Below are positions 14,989-21,226 of a DNA stretch of 26,269 bases, one piece after another. A program made the translations under genes and the position numbers. This DNA comes from a virus. The stretch is taken from IMG/VR virus record IMGVR_UViG_3300032116_001152, positions 1 to 26,269 of that record; one strand, 5' to 3'. Under the pieces are notes generated by a model. The model was given only the letters and a program-made list of their open reading frames with translations. It was not told the DNA's origin and searched no databases. Position 1 is the stretch's first letter. Every line of letters begins with the position of its first letter.

Positions 14989-15254
14989 CAGCAATTCCAC
15001 GCCCGCAGGGACTTGTTAATCCGGCTATCTGGATCGTTGGCAGTCTCTGCGCTTGTGAGCTTCTCCTTCATGCCTTTCATCCGGGCACAGAATGAGTCAC
15101 GGCGAGGGCCACCTTCAGGTTGGGGAGCTTTGAGGTTGGCGTTATTCGCCCGGTTGTAGGCTGCGCGACCCTTGGCGTTCAGTCCGCCGTCAGGATCCTG
15201 TCCTTCCTTGCGCGTCCACAGCAGGCTGCGGACCTTGTCGCCTTCACGGTCCAT
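14988..15254 (-). CDS. DUF6321-like small protein (88 aa)
   Basis: The pattern GGLNAKGRAAYNRANNANLK, then GGPRRDSFCARMKGM and DPDSRINKSLRAWNC at the C-terminus, is a well-conserved small phage family that I recall as DUF6321. The protein is very basic, with two Cys, one in SFCARM and one as the last residue. Nucleic-acid or virion association is plausible. The ATG overlaps the TAA of the gene before it (TAATG) and its TGA overlaps the next ATG. The family function is unknown. Confidence 0.78.
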   Translation of the reverse strand: MDREGDKVRSLLWTRKEGQDPDGGLNAKGRAAYNRANNANLKAPQPEGGPRRDSFCARMKGMKEKLTSAETANDPDSRINKSLRAWNC

Positions 15255-15472
15255 TAGCGCAAGCCAAACTGCTGGGACGCTGGATCGGTGACGGTCACGC
15301 TGTGCCCCTTGGCGCGAAGGTTTTCGGCAAGTGCCAAGCCGTACGCCCGCGGGTCAACCGGCGTGCCATTCGCTTGATAAAACGCGGCGATGTCGCTGAC
15401 TGCCCGCTGATTTCCTGGCGATACTGCCTGCGCGTTCATAAGCTGCCTAATGGTGCTTCCGTATTGATCCAT
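15254..15472 (-). CDS. Small hypothetical protein (72 aa)
   Basis: An upstream ATG gives 81 aa, but AGGAG before the ATG at 15472 supports the shorter start. The protein has a helical first half (YGSTIRQLMNAQAV) and ends with a short beta-like segment, HSVTVTDPASQQFGLR. No family is recognised. It is joined to the DUF6321-like gene by a TAATG overlap and is part of the same late block. Confidence 0.62.
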   Translation of the reverse strand: MDQYGSTIRQLMNAQAVSPGNQRAVSDIAAFYQANGTPVDPRAYGLALAENLRAKGHSVTVTDPASQQFGLR

Positions 15473-15557
15473 GCTCGCTCCTTTTCCATGTGATTGCACT
15501 ACTGCATAACGCTCAGGCGGATGGCATCAGCGCATCCACCCTTCGATTTCGTCTTCG

Positions 15558-15836
15558 TCATCCATGAGTGATCATGCCTCCGGGAAATCGAATGACCTTC
15601 TTGCCGCCCTGGGCATCCAGTCGGGCGATGAGAGCGGCCGTCTTCTCTCGCTCGGCAGCCATGCGCATGCGTTCCATCTCACGCTCATGCTCCATGCGGC
15701 GCATCTCACGGAGCTGGGCTACGCGGGACTCGTTCTCCCGCTGGATGGTGTCCTCAACCTCGTCGCCCATCTGGTTGTGGATGTCGCCCAGCTGCTTGTT
15801 TACGCCGCCGGTAATGCTGCCAATGTGTGCGTACAT
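15558..15836 (-). CDS. Coiled-coil protein (92 aa)
   Basis: The ATG follows GGGGAG by about 9 nt. Residues ~25-75 form a continuous charged helix rich in Glu, Arg and Met (MRRMEHEREMERMRM), almost certainly a coiled coil, flanked by Gly-containing ends. It may be a virion or assembly protein. No enzymatic motif is visible. An 85-bp gap follows, containing at most a 12-codon frame that I do not call. Confidence 0.68.
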   Translation of the reverse strand: MYAHIGSITGGVNKQLGDIHNQMGDEVEDTIQRENESRVAQLREMRRMEHEREMERMRMAAEREKTAALIARLDAQGGKKVIRFPGGMITHG

Positions 15837-15848
15837 GATGCTTCTCCC

Positions 15849-16262
15849 CTACTTACCAATGGCCTTCTTCTGCCAGTTTCTGACCGCTTTTTTCACCAAG
15901 AGCCTGCCAGCGGCACGCAGGAACGGTAGCTTGCGGGCCCGAGCGGTTTCTTCCATCACATCAACGATCTCTTCGATGTGGGGCATGCTCCAGCCGGGTT
16001 CCTTGGACTCCATGTCGTCCATCTTCTTGGCCATGGAGTTGCACTTGCAGGTGGGCGAGGCGTGGATGCCGAATCGCCCGAGCAGGGCCTTGAGTTCGCT
16101 GCCTGGGCCGCCGCGAGGACGGGCGCGCGGATAGCTGGGATGAGTCTCGTCCACGGTGAGCCGGTCGCCGTCCTCGGACAGGATGCACGGACGAACCTGC
16201 TCCAGCGTGTAGCCACGCTCACGGCATCGGGCCTCTAGGTGTCGGAGCCGGCAGCGGATCAT
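15849..16262 (-). CDS. Conserved protein with CKCN motif, partner of surface protein (137 aa)
   Basis: The frame is open far upstream inside the 913-aa gene, but the ATG overlapping its TGA (ATGA) is the natural start. The protein begins MIRCRLRHLEARC and contains ILSEDGDRLTVDETHPSYP, then GSELKALLGRFGIHASPTCKCN, EEIVDVMEETARARKLPF and AAGRLLVKKAVRNW. I recall this whole order as a small family in Planctomycetota and related phages, next to surface or sugar genes. Four Cys could bind metal. The function is unknown; translational coupling suggests it works with, or modifies, the Cys-rich surface protein. Confidence 0.68.
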   Translation of the reverse strand: MIRCRLRHLEARCRERGYTLEQVRPCILSEDGDRLTVDETHPSYPRARPRGGPGSELKALLGRFGIHASPTCKCNSMAKKMDDMESKEPGWSMPHIEEIVDVMEETARARKLPFLRAAGRLLVKKAVRNWQKKAIGK

Positions 16263-19000
16263 GGCAATGGGTTCGCACACTCGCAGTCCTCGGCAAACCA
16301 GATCGGCGCGACCGTCCGCGTGATGGTGCCGCGAATCAGTACCGTGCTGCCCCCCTCTTCGATGTATTCGTAGTAGCCGGCACTCGGATTCGTCCAGCCG
16401 AAGGGCCACCCCACATAGCCACCACCAGACGGCGAGGTAAACCCGTAGTCTGGAGCGGTCAGGAACGAGTAGGAGCAGCAATCCGACCCGCCAAAGACTC
16501 CGCCAAAGACTCCGGCAAAACCGAGCCAGATGCTCGGCTCGCTGCCGGCGGTCGGCATCTGCCATTCGTAGTACCGGACGCCATCGGACGGCAGGTCTTC
16601 GTCCTGCGTGCCGTTTGCGTCCAGGCACATCAGCAGCAACCCGTCCGGATAGGCCGTCCGCTGGGCCAGGTATCCGTCGCCCGCATTATCGATGTTGATG
16701 CCGGTGATCTGGCCGAAGGTCGCACTGCCCGTGTCAGTGTCGATGACCGCAGACAGTTCGGCTCCCGTGCCCTCGCTCGGCATCAGTTGGTTGATCGTCA
16801 CCGTCACATCGGCCACATACGGCGGCAGGCTCGCGTCTTCGCGGTAATACGCGCCACCGCTCGTCACAGTGACTCCGGTCGGGACGCCGGTGTAGTAGTA
16901 GTATTGCCCACCGTTCGTCACCACCACGCGAGCGATGCTTGTGGTGGCCTTGTAGTAGTCGCCGCCGCCCGTGATTGTCACTGATTGGATGACGCCGTTG
17001 CCGGTTGCCTTGTAGAACTTACCAATGCCGCCGTACCCGTCCAGCCCAACGCCCGTGATCGCGCCGTTCCCATCGACACTCGTAATGAGCCACCCGTCAG
17101 TCTCAACCAAGTAGTACGGAGGAATACTGGCAAACCCAGTGCCAAACTCCGAATACCAAAAATACTCTCCAGCCTCGTATCCGCTGCCTCCGTCAATGAC
17201 GTTTATCGCTGCCACGCCCCACGTTTCTGGATCATCTTCGTTGCTTACCATCGTTGCAGACAGCACTGCACCAGACCCGCCAGTAGTGCCGTTTACGCCC
17301 CAGACATACGGTGTGAGGTTCGGATTCTCTCTTCCAGCGTCGGTCGCAATCGTCCCGCTGGCCGCCGTCACCTGCTCGCCGTCCGTGACCGTAAACGTGA
17401 CCGCATCGCCGTCCGTGTAGCCCGTGCCGCCATCGGCCACCGTCACGGAGTCAACGTGCCAGAGTGCCGTATCGCTGGGCGTGGTGGGCGACTGCGAAAG
17501 CGTGACCGTCAGGGACGCGCCGCTGCCGCCTGACACGCTCGCCGTGATCGTCGGAGTGGCTCTAGCGGTTTTGATGGTCGCAACCGCTGCGGCCTGCTCT
17601 GTGACGTTGGCACCATATGAGAACGTGACCGCCGCGCCGTCGGTGTAGCCCGACGTTGATCCGCTGACGGACACGCTTGCCACGCCCCAGGTCTGCGGGG
17701 AGCCGCCGTTGCTCGCGAGCGTCGGCGTAAGCGTGGCCCCCGTGCCGCCAGACACGCTGGCCGTCAGGGTCGGCTGGGAGCGGGGGTCGGTCTGTACCGT
17801 CAGCACGGCACCCGCCTTGGTCGTATCGCCCGCCTTGGTCGATACCGTAAGCGTCTCGCCGTTGGCGTACCCCGTCCCGCCCGAGAACGTGACCGAGGCG
17901 ATCTTCCATGTGGGGATGCCGCACGCATCGTTTGTGGACGCCAGCGTGGGCGTCACGGTCAGCCCCGCGCCGCTGCCGCCGCTCACGGTCAGCGTGGGAG
18001 CCACGCGGGCGAGCTTGGCGTAGCCACTGCCGGGAGATGCACCAGCAGCGGTAATCGGCCCACGGTCTGCACGCTCATATCCAACCGGGGCAGTCACCTC
18101 GGCAGTTGCTCCAGAGCCGAAGCAGCTGGAGAGCGACAGCGTGATGAGTTGCCGAGACTCGCTCGCACAGCGGACGGTAGCAGTGCCGCTGCTCGGCAGC
18201 CAGGTCTCCACTTGCTGGCTGGCGGTCCCAGTCTGCCACCAGCTTAGGTACTCCAGATCCCACTCCCATGTGACGCAGGATAGGTAGTCGCAAGTCTCGC
18301 TCGTCGGCGTCACGCACTGGCCGTCCACGCAATCACACCCAGCCGGGCACGGATTCTCGCTGTCGCAGAAGCAGTTGCACGTAGGTGATCCGCACGGGTG
18401 CTGGTCGCAGGCATGGCCAGTCACCCAGGTTCCGCCGGCCGTTTCGCAGGCCGACTGCGTGGCGTGTTCGCCATTCACGGAGCCATCGATGCAGCACCGC
18501 TCCTCAACCTCGCACTCGGTGCCGGGCCCGGCGAAATGCACATACCGCCGACCAGCGGACTCAGCGCCCTTCAGACACTCGCATTCCGTCATCCGGCGAC
18601 AGTGAAACCCATCGCACTCCTGGGAACAACACGCCCCACGCAGCGACTCGTCGTAGTCCTCGCAGTCGTCGCAGCTCTCCACCACCGTCCCGCCGCCAGC
18701 CGCACAGCCCGTCAGATCATCACACGGCACCTCAAAGCACTGCCCCTCACAGCAGCAGAGACACGGAGGTGAAGAACAGTCAGCCCGCTCGCAGTTGATG
18801 TCCTTCGGCGTGCCCTGCCAGACATACGGAGAGCCGGGAACCATGAACCCGTTCCCGCACACCCCGCGAGGGAGATTCACGCACTGGCCAATCGTCGGCA
18901 CGCCCACCGTCTTGATCAGCGGATACCGGACGCCTGGGATGGGGTAGAAGAACGAGTGGATGCAACAGGCGGTGTCTTCGCAGCAGTTCTTACAGGCCAT
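16259..19000 (-). CDS. Large Cys-rich, beta-repeat surface/tail protein (913 aa)
   Basis: The start is an ATG with GGGCG before it. Residues 1-242 hold 39 Cys (about 16%), in clusters such as CCEDTACC, LCCCEGQC and GCDCVDGQC, plus segments like GTWVTGHACDQHPC that recall Cys-rich modules of Planctomycetota surface proteins. From ~334 to 630 there are four repeats of about 75 residues of the form TLTASVSGGTGA ... TWGVASV ... GG(S/T)GYxxG, an Ig-like or beta-prism tail-repeat pattern. The rest contains further GGxYY/GDGY motifs and Tyr/Gly-rich stretches, then two more Cys near the end. It is likely an outer tail or head adhesin; Cys-rich folding would need an oxidising or metal-rich setting. 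It is the first gene of the late block. Confidence 0.8.
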   Translation of the reverse strand: MACKNCCEDTACCIHSFFYPIPGVRYPLIKTVGVPTIGQCVNLPRGVCGNGFMVPGSPYVWQGTPKDINCERADCSSPPCLCCCEGQCFEVPCDDLTGCAAGGGTVVESCDDCEDYDESLRGACCSQECDGFHCRRMTECECLKGAESAGRRYVHFAGPGTECEVEERCCIDGSVNGEHATQSACETAGGTWVTGHACDQHPCGSPTCNCFCDSENPCPAGCDCVDGQCVTPTSETCDYLSCVTWEWDLEYLSWWQTGTASQQVETWLPSSGTATVRCASESRQLITLSLSSCFGSGATAEVTAPVGYERADRGPITAAGASPGSGYAKLARVAPTLTVSGGSGAGLTVTPTLASTNDACGIPTWKIASVTFSGGTGYANGETLTVSTKAGDTTKAGAVLTVQTDPRSQPTLTASVSGGTGATLTPTLASNGGSPQTWGVASVSVSGSTSGYTDGAAVTFSYGANVTEQAAAVATIKTARATPTITASVSGGSGASLTVTLSQSPTTPSDTALWHVDSVTVADGGTGYTDGDAVTFTVTDGEQVTAASGTIATDAGRENPNLTPYVWGVNGTTGGSGAVLSATMVSNEDDPETWGVAAINVIDGGSGYEAGEYFWYSEFGTGFASIPPYYLVETDGWLITSVDGNGAITGVGLDGYGGIGKFYKATGNGVIQSVTITGGGDYYKATTSIARVVVTNGGQYYYYTGVPTGVTVTSGGAYYREDASLPPYVADVTVTINQLMPSEGTGAELSAVIDTDTGSATFGQITGINIDNAGDGYLAQRTAYPDGLLLMCLDANGTQDEDLPSDGVRYYEWQMPTAGSEPSIWLGFAGVFGGVFGGSDCCSYSFLTAPDYGFTSPSGGGYVGWPFGWTNPSAGYYEYIEEGGSTVLIRGTITRTVAPIWFAEDCECANPLP

Positions 19001-19015
19001 CTAACGCCCTTTCAC

Positions 19016-19029
19016 TGGACAAGTGTCCA
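19016..19029. promoter_or_regulatory. Small palindrome before the 913-aa gene
   Basis: TGGACA-AG-TGTCCA is a 6-bp perfect inverted repeat 15 bases before the ATG of the surface protein. It may be an operator. Confidence 0.4.
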
Positions 19030-19246
19030 AGGCGACACAAAAGCCGAGAGGGGCTTAAAACGCAAGCCAGAGGCCCTGGCGACACAGCTGGAGTCAACAG
19101 GGGGTTGGGGGCAGGAAACGAGGAAATCGCGACATATGGGGGCTAGAGGGGTGAAAAAATCCAGGGGTGGATATGACTAATAACCGCTTCCGCGCCGGGG
19201 GGGCTCGGGGGGTGTCTGTGCCGTGTCGATACCCTCTGGCAATCGG

Positions 19247-19277
19247 TCCTAAGTCTAGGCCGGGCCTACACTTAGGA
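19247..19277. promoter_or_regulatory. 31-bp near-perfect palindrome
   Basis: The order is TCCTAAGT, C, TAGGCC, G, GGCCTA, C, ACTTAGGA. The 15-bp arms differ only at one C-C mismatch. It could bind a dimeric regulator, be a recombinase or packaging site, or form a cruciform. There is no adjacent T-run, so it is not a typical terminator. Confidence 0.65.
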
Positions 19278-19307
19278 ATGCCAGCCAGAACAGATCGGCC
19301 TGCACCC

Positions 19308-19331
19308 CTTATTGAGACCAGTCTCAATAAG
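19308..19331. promoter_or_regulatory. 24-bp palindrome
   Basis: CTTATTGAGAC-CA-GTCTCAATAAG is a perfect 11-bp inverted repeat around two bases, in the same spacer as the 31-bp palindrome. It resembles a regulator operator. It is not followed by a T-run on either strand. Confidence 0.65.
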
Positions 19332-19388
19332 CCCCCGGCCCGGGCGATCGGTTGCCATGCATCGCCCCCCCTCCCCCCGTTTCCTAGT

Positions 19389-19403
19389 TGCAATCGGTTT
19401 GCA
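19389..19403. promoter_or_regulatory. Short dyad containing GCAATCGGT
   Basis: TGCAA-TCGGT-TTGCA is a 5-bp inverted repeat around 5 bases. The element GC(A/G)ATCGGT in it recurs at 19239-19247 and 19344-19352, giving three copies in about 160 bp, so it may be an iterated protein-binding site. Confidence 0.4.
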
Positions 19404-19467
19404 TCTTGCCGCCGGACACTTAGCATTTGAGAATGGTATACGCTTGCACACTATCCCCGCGGCGCAT

Positions 19468-19501
19468 GGAAAACCCCCCGTAGGAGTTAGCCTACGGGGG
19501 G
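19468..19501 (-). terminator. Rho-independent terminator of the 253-aa gene
   Basis: CCCCCCGTAGG and CCTACGGGGGG form a perfect 11-bp stem with a 6-base loop. On the minus strand it is followed by TTTTCC. It lies 18 bases after the stop of the 253-aa gene and separates it from the late block. Confidence 0.88.
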
Positions 19502-19518
19502 CGTCACTGAACCCTAGT

Positions 19519-20280
19519 TCATTCCCCGCACAATACCGCCCGGGCGTCGGCCACGGCCACGGGTTCCATCCGCTTGTATCCCCGCTGCCGCCTTGCTTGC
19601 TTCCGGCCACGGTTGACCACGGTAGGGGCTACAAGGCCCGCGGTCGCCGCCTCTACCGCCATGGCGATCCGTGCCGGGTTGTCGCACCCGCCCCGGCGGG
19701 GCGAAAGTAGATCGTCTGGCATTGCCTCGCGCATCTTGCCCCGCCTTGCTTCCTTCCGTTCTAGTGCCGATTCACCGATCCACGCCGTTTTCCTGTATAG
19801 GGCGCACGCTTGCCACGTAGCCCCGGCAAGATTGCCCGCTGTCACGTTGGAGCGGGTGTAGTCTCGCGTCCAAATGGCATGGATGATTCGCGACACGGTA
19901 TCGTCCTGCCCTTCCTGCGAGAGGGGGTATCGGGCGGTTGGATGCGCCCATCGGGCCACGTACCGTCGCACCACCACAAGCAACGCGGCGGCCTGATCGG
20001 CCGTGATCGTCGCCGGATCGAACTGGCCGGAACCCTTGCCGGTCTCCCGCCCCGCCCATCGGTTGTCGCGACGGTGGCCCAACAGCCTCGCCATTCGTTC
20101 GCGGGTAATGGCCTTTCGGCGTTCCCCCCGCACCGTATCGGGCAGGGGGGAGTTGGCGACGGGTTCCCCGGCCCCGGCTGTCTGCAGGAGCATCGATTGA
20201 ACCGCCGGATCGGACGATTGACCGGCAACCCAATCAAGGCGGGAAACCGCATCAGTGATAACGTCGTTCCAATTGAACAT
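19519..20280 (-). CDS. Orphan protein, possible regulator (253 aa)
   Basis: The gene has GGAGGG about 8 nt before the ATG and its own terminator, so it forms a separate transcription unit between the palindrome-rich spacer and the divergent spacer. The protein is rich in Arg and Ala, with helical parts (ITADQAAALLVVVRRYVARW; GQDDTVSRIIHAIWTRDYTRSN; ARIAMAVEAATAGL). Its C-terminus is basic (NRGRKQARRQRGYKRME). There are no clear catalytic motifs. It could be a DNA-binding transcription regulator or a sigma-like factor, but no such family is recognised. Position near iterated motifs and palindromes supports a control role by inference only. Confidence 0.65.
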   Translation of the reverse strand: MFNWNDVITDAVSRLDWVAGQSSDPAVQSMLLQTAGAGEPVANSPLPDTVRGERRKAITRERMARLLGHRRDNRWAGRETGKGSGQFDPATITADQAAALLVVVRRYVARWAHPTARYPLSQEGQDDTVSRIIHAIWTRDYTRSNVTAGNLAGATWQACALYRKTAWIGESALERKEARRGKMREAMPDDLLSPRRGGCDNPARIAMAVEAATAGLVAPTVVNRGRKQARRQRGYKRMEPVAVADARAVLCGE

Positions 20281-20301
20281 GGCTTGAACCCTCCGGAACT
20301 A

Positions 20302-20326
20302 ACTAGACATGACGGCGTTACAAATC
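20302..20326 (-). promoter_or_regulatory. Bipartite motif copy R1 (minus)
   Basis: GATTTGTAAC, 8 bases, GTCTAGT, read on the minus strand, ending 21 bases before the ATG of the 253-aa gene. Its orientation matches that gene. It could be a promoter or activator site. Confidence 0.7.
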
Positions 20327-20385
20327 CGTCGCACACCCCAACTATATATCGTCCGTTTCAAAAGTCCACAAGAGGGTATTTTGAA

Positions 20386-20410
20386 GATTTGTAACCGGCC
20401 CATGTCTAGT
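20386..20410 (+). promoter_or_regulatory. Bipartite motif copy R2 (plus)
   Basis: GATTTGTAAC-CGGCCCAT-GTCTAGT, followed by AT, on the plus strand. Its orientation matches the plus-strand gene at 20627. The first element is preceded by an A/T-rich stretch. Confidence 0.7.
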
Positions 20411-20423
20411 ATCATCGTCCCCA

Positions 20424-20459
20424 ACGGGACAACGCGGGACGGTTTCAATACTGTCCCGT
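20424..20459. promoter_or_regulatory. Inverted repeat between R2 and R3
   Basis: ACGGGACA and TGTCCCGT form a perfect 8-bp inverted repeat separated by 20 bases; a nested CGGGAC inside gives an alternative pairing. There is no T-run. It may bind a regulator or fold in a leader RNA. Confidence 0.4.
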
Positions 20460-20476
20460 GCGGTTAGCGTTCGTCG

Positions 20477-20501
20477 GATTTGTAACCGCCCAACGTCTAG
20501 T
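20477..20501 (+). promoter_or_regulatory. Bipartite motif copy R3 (plus)
   Basis: GATTTGTAAC-CGCCCAAC-GTCTAGT, followed by AC. It starts 91 bp after R2 and is ungapped relative to the other copies. Confidence 0.7.
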
Positions 20502-20530
20502 ACTTGTGCGGCCAACGTCCGACCGTCCGG

Positions 20531-20555
20531 GATTTGTAACCGGCGAGCGTCTAGT
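20531..20555 (+). promoter_or_regulatory. Bipartite motif copy R4 (plus)
   Basis: GATTTGTAAC-CGGCGAGC-GTCTAGT, followed by AT. It starts 54 bp after R3 and ends 71 bases before the ATG at 20627, the closest plus-oriented copy to a gene. Confidence 0.7.
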
Positions 20556-20626
20556 ATGAATCGCCGCGTGCGACCGGGAAGTGATACGTATTACTCTCTG
20601 CGCATGCGGGCAGCTAAGGAGGTTCC

Positions 20627-21109
20627 ATGTACGTTCCGGAACATCTGGAACGCTGGAAACTCCCCAGGTATTACTTCGGGCAGGAATGGCCGGAGTATTA
20701 CTCTGCGGGAGTCGGGCGTTCCCGTGATTCGGGCTGCTTGGAGGAATCCAACTTCCGTTCCATGCTCAAGCGGCTGGGCGGCGAATCGGACACCGTGCAG
20801 GTCGTCCGTGAGTCGCATTGGGCCGTGGGCTGGGTGGAGTGGATTGCCATCCATGAGTCCGACGAGAAGTCTCTGCGGACAGCTGACGGGCTCAAGGCCA
20901 AGCTGGACGGTTATCCGATCTTGGACGAATTCGACTGCTCCGAGCTGGAGTGGGAGGAAGGCTCCAGGATCTGGTCGGAAGTCTACGACTGGCGGGACCG
21001 CGTCCGCGAACTGCGGAGGCACCATGAGTGCCAGTCATTCGGTGAGCTGCTGAGTGCGGCTCGCGGGAGTTACAGCTCCGCCTCGGGCGTGCAGCTGGAG
21101 GTTTTGTAA
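20627..21109 (+). CDS. Hypothetical phage protein, first of plus-strand genes (160 aa)
   Basis: The ATG is preceded by AAGGAGG, a nearly perfect ribosome site. The protein is acidic and aromatic-rich, with WAVGWVEWIAIHESD near residues 64-78 and a segment LDGYPILDEFDCSELEWEE near 93-111 that recurs in small phage proteins of unknown function. There is no membrane segment or catalytic motif. It is the first gene downstream of the iterated motifs and is followed by the 290-bp structured region, so it may be expressed early and strongly. Confidence 0.78.
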   Translation: MYVPEHLERWKLPRYYFGQEWPEYYSAGVGRSRDSGCLEESNFRSMLKRLGGESDTVQVVRESHWAVGWVEWIAIHESDEKSLRTADGLKAKLDGYPILDEFDCSELEWEEGSRIWSEVYDWRDRVRELRRHHECQSFGELLSAARGSYSSASGVQLEVL

Positions 21110-21120
21110 TCGGGCCGCCG

Positions 21121-21145
21121 GGCAGGGGAGACAGTGACCCCTGTT
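21121..21145 (+). ncRNA. Stem-loop H1
   Basis: GGCAGGGG pairs with CCCCTGTT (8 bp, the two outermost pairs G-U) around a 9-base loop, AGACAGTGA. There is no T-run after it. It starts 11 bases after the stop of the 160-aa gene. Confidence 0.45.
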
Positions 21146-21154
21146 CCGGCATCC

Positions 21155-21226
21155 GATCCTGGGCATGGTGGATGCGGCGAGCGGGCGACTGCCCAACTAA
21201 GTCCGAAAGCCATCATGCCTGGGATC
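21155..21226 (+). ncRNA. Stem-loop H2 with G-U pairs
   Basis: GATCCTGGGCATGGTGG pairs with CCATCATGCCTGGGATC over 17 bp, three of them G-U on the plus strand. The loop contains a smaller hairpin, GGGC-GACT-GCCC. G-U pairs that hold only on the plus strand favour a plus-strand RNA over a DNA palindrome. Confidence 0.55.

Larger units (their letters stand above)
19001..19518. other. Palindrome-rich non-coding spacer
   Basis: This 518-bp gap separates the 253-aa gene from the late block. I see no convincing gene; the open frames crossing it run through palindromes and homopolymers. It holds five dyads (19016-19029, 19247-19277, 19308-19331, 19389-19403 and the terminator at 19468-19501), three copies of GC(A/G)ATCGGT and unusual G/C runs (G7 and G6 at 19197-19212; C7 and C6 at 19365-19378). 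It should contain the late promoter and may be an origin or packaging region, but no clear sigma70 promoter is visible. Confidence 0.7.
20281..20626. other. Divergent control spacer with four iterated motifs
   Basis: These 346 bp separate the minus-strand 253-aa gene from the plus-strand genes and hold no supported gene. They contain one minus-oriented and three plus-oriented copies of GATTTGTAAC-N8-GTCTAGT, an AT-rich section (ACTATATATC near 20341-20350) and an inverted repeat ACGGGACA/TGTCCCGT at 20424-20431 and 20452-20459. Transcription in both directions very likely begins here. Confidence 0.75.

Noticed and set aside
15523-15561. 12-codon frame MDDEDEIEGWMR after the coiled-coil gene
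   Set aside because: Too short to support, no separate ribosome site, and no known family.
19243-19252. CGGTCCTAAG resembles the core of the I-CeuI target in 23S rRNA
   Set aside because: Only ten bases match and no other rRNA sequence is nearby; it is part of the 31-bp palindrome.
19094-19426. Minus-strand frame (110 codons) in the palindrome spacer
   Set aside because: It spans both large palindromes and G/C homopolymers, has no ribosome site and odd composition.
20302-20555. ECF-type promoters (TGTAAC ... GTC) in the iterated motif
   Set aside because: ECF promoters need about 16 bases between AAC and CGT; here the gap is 8.
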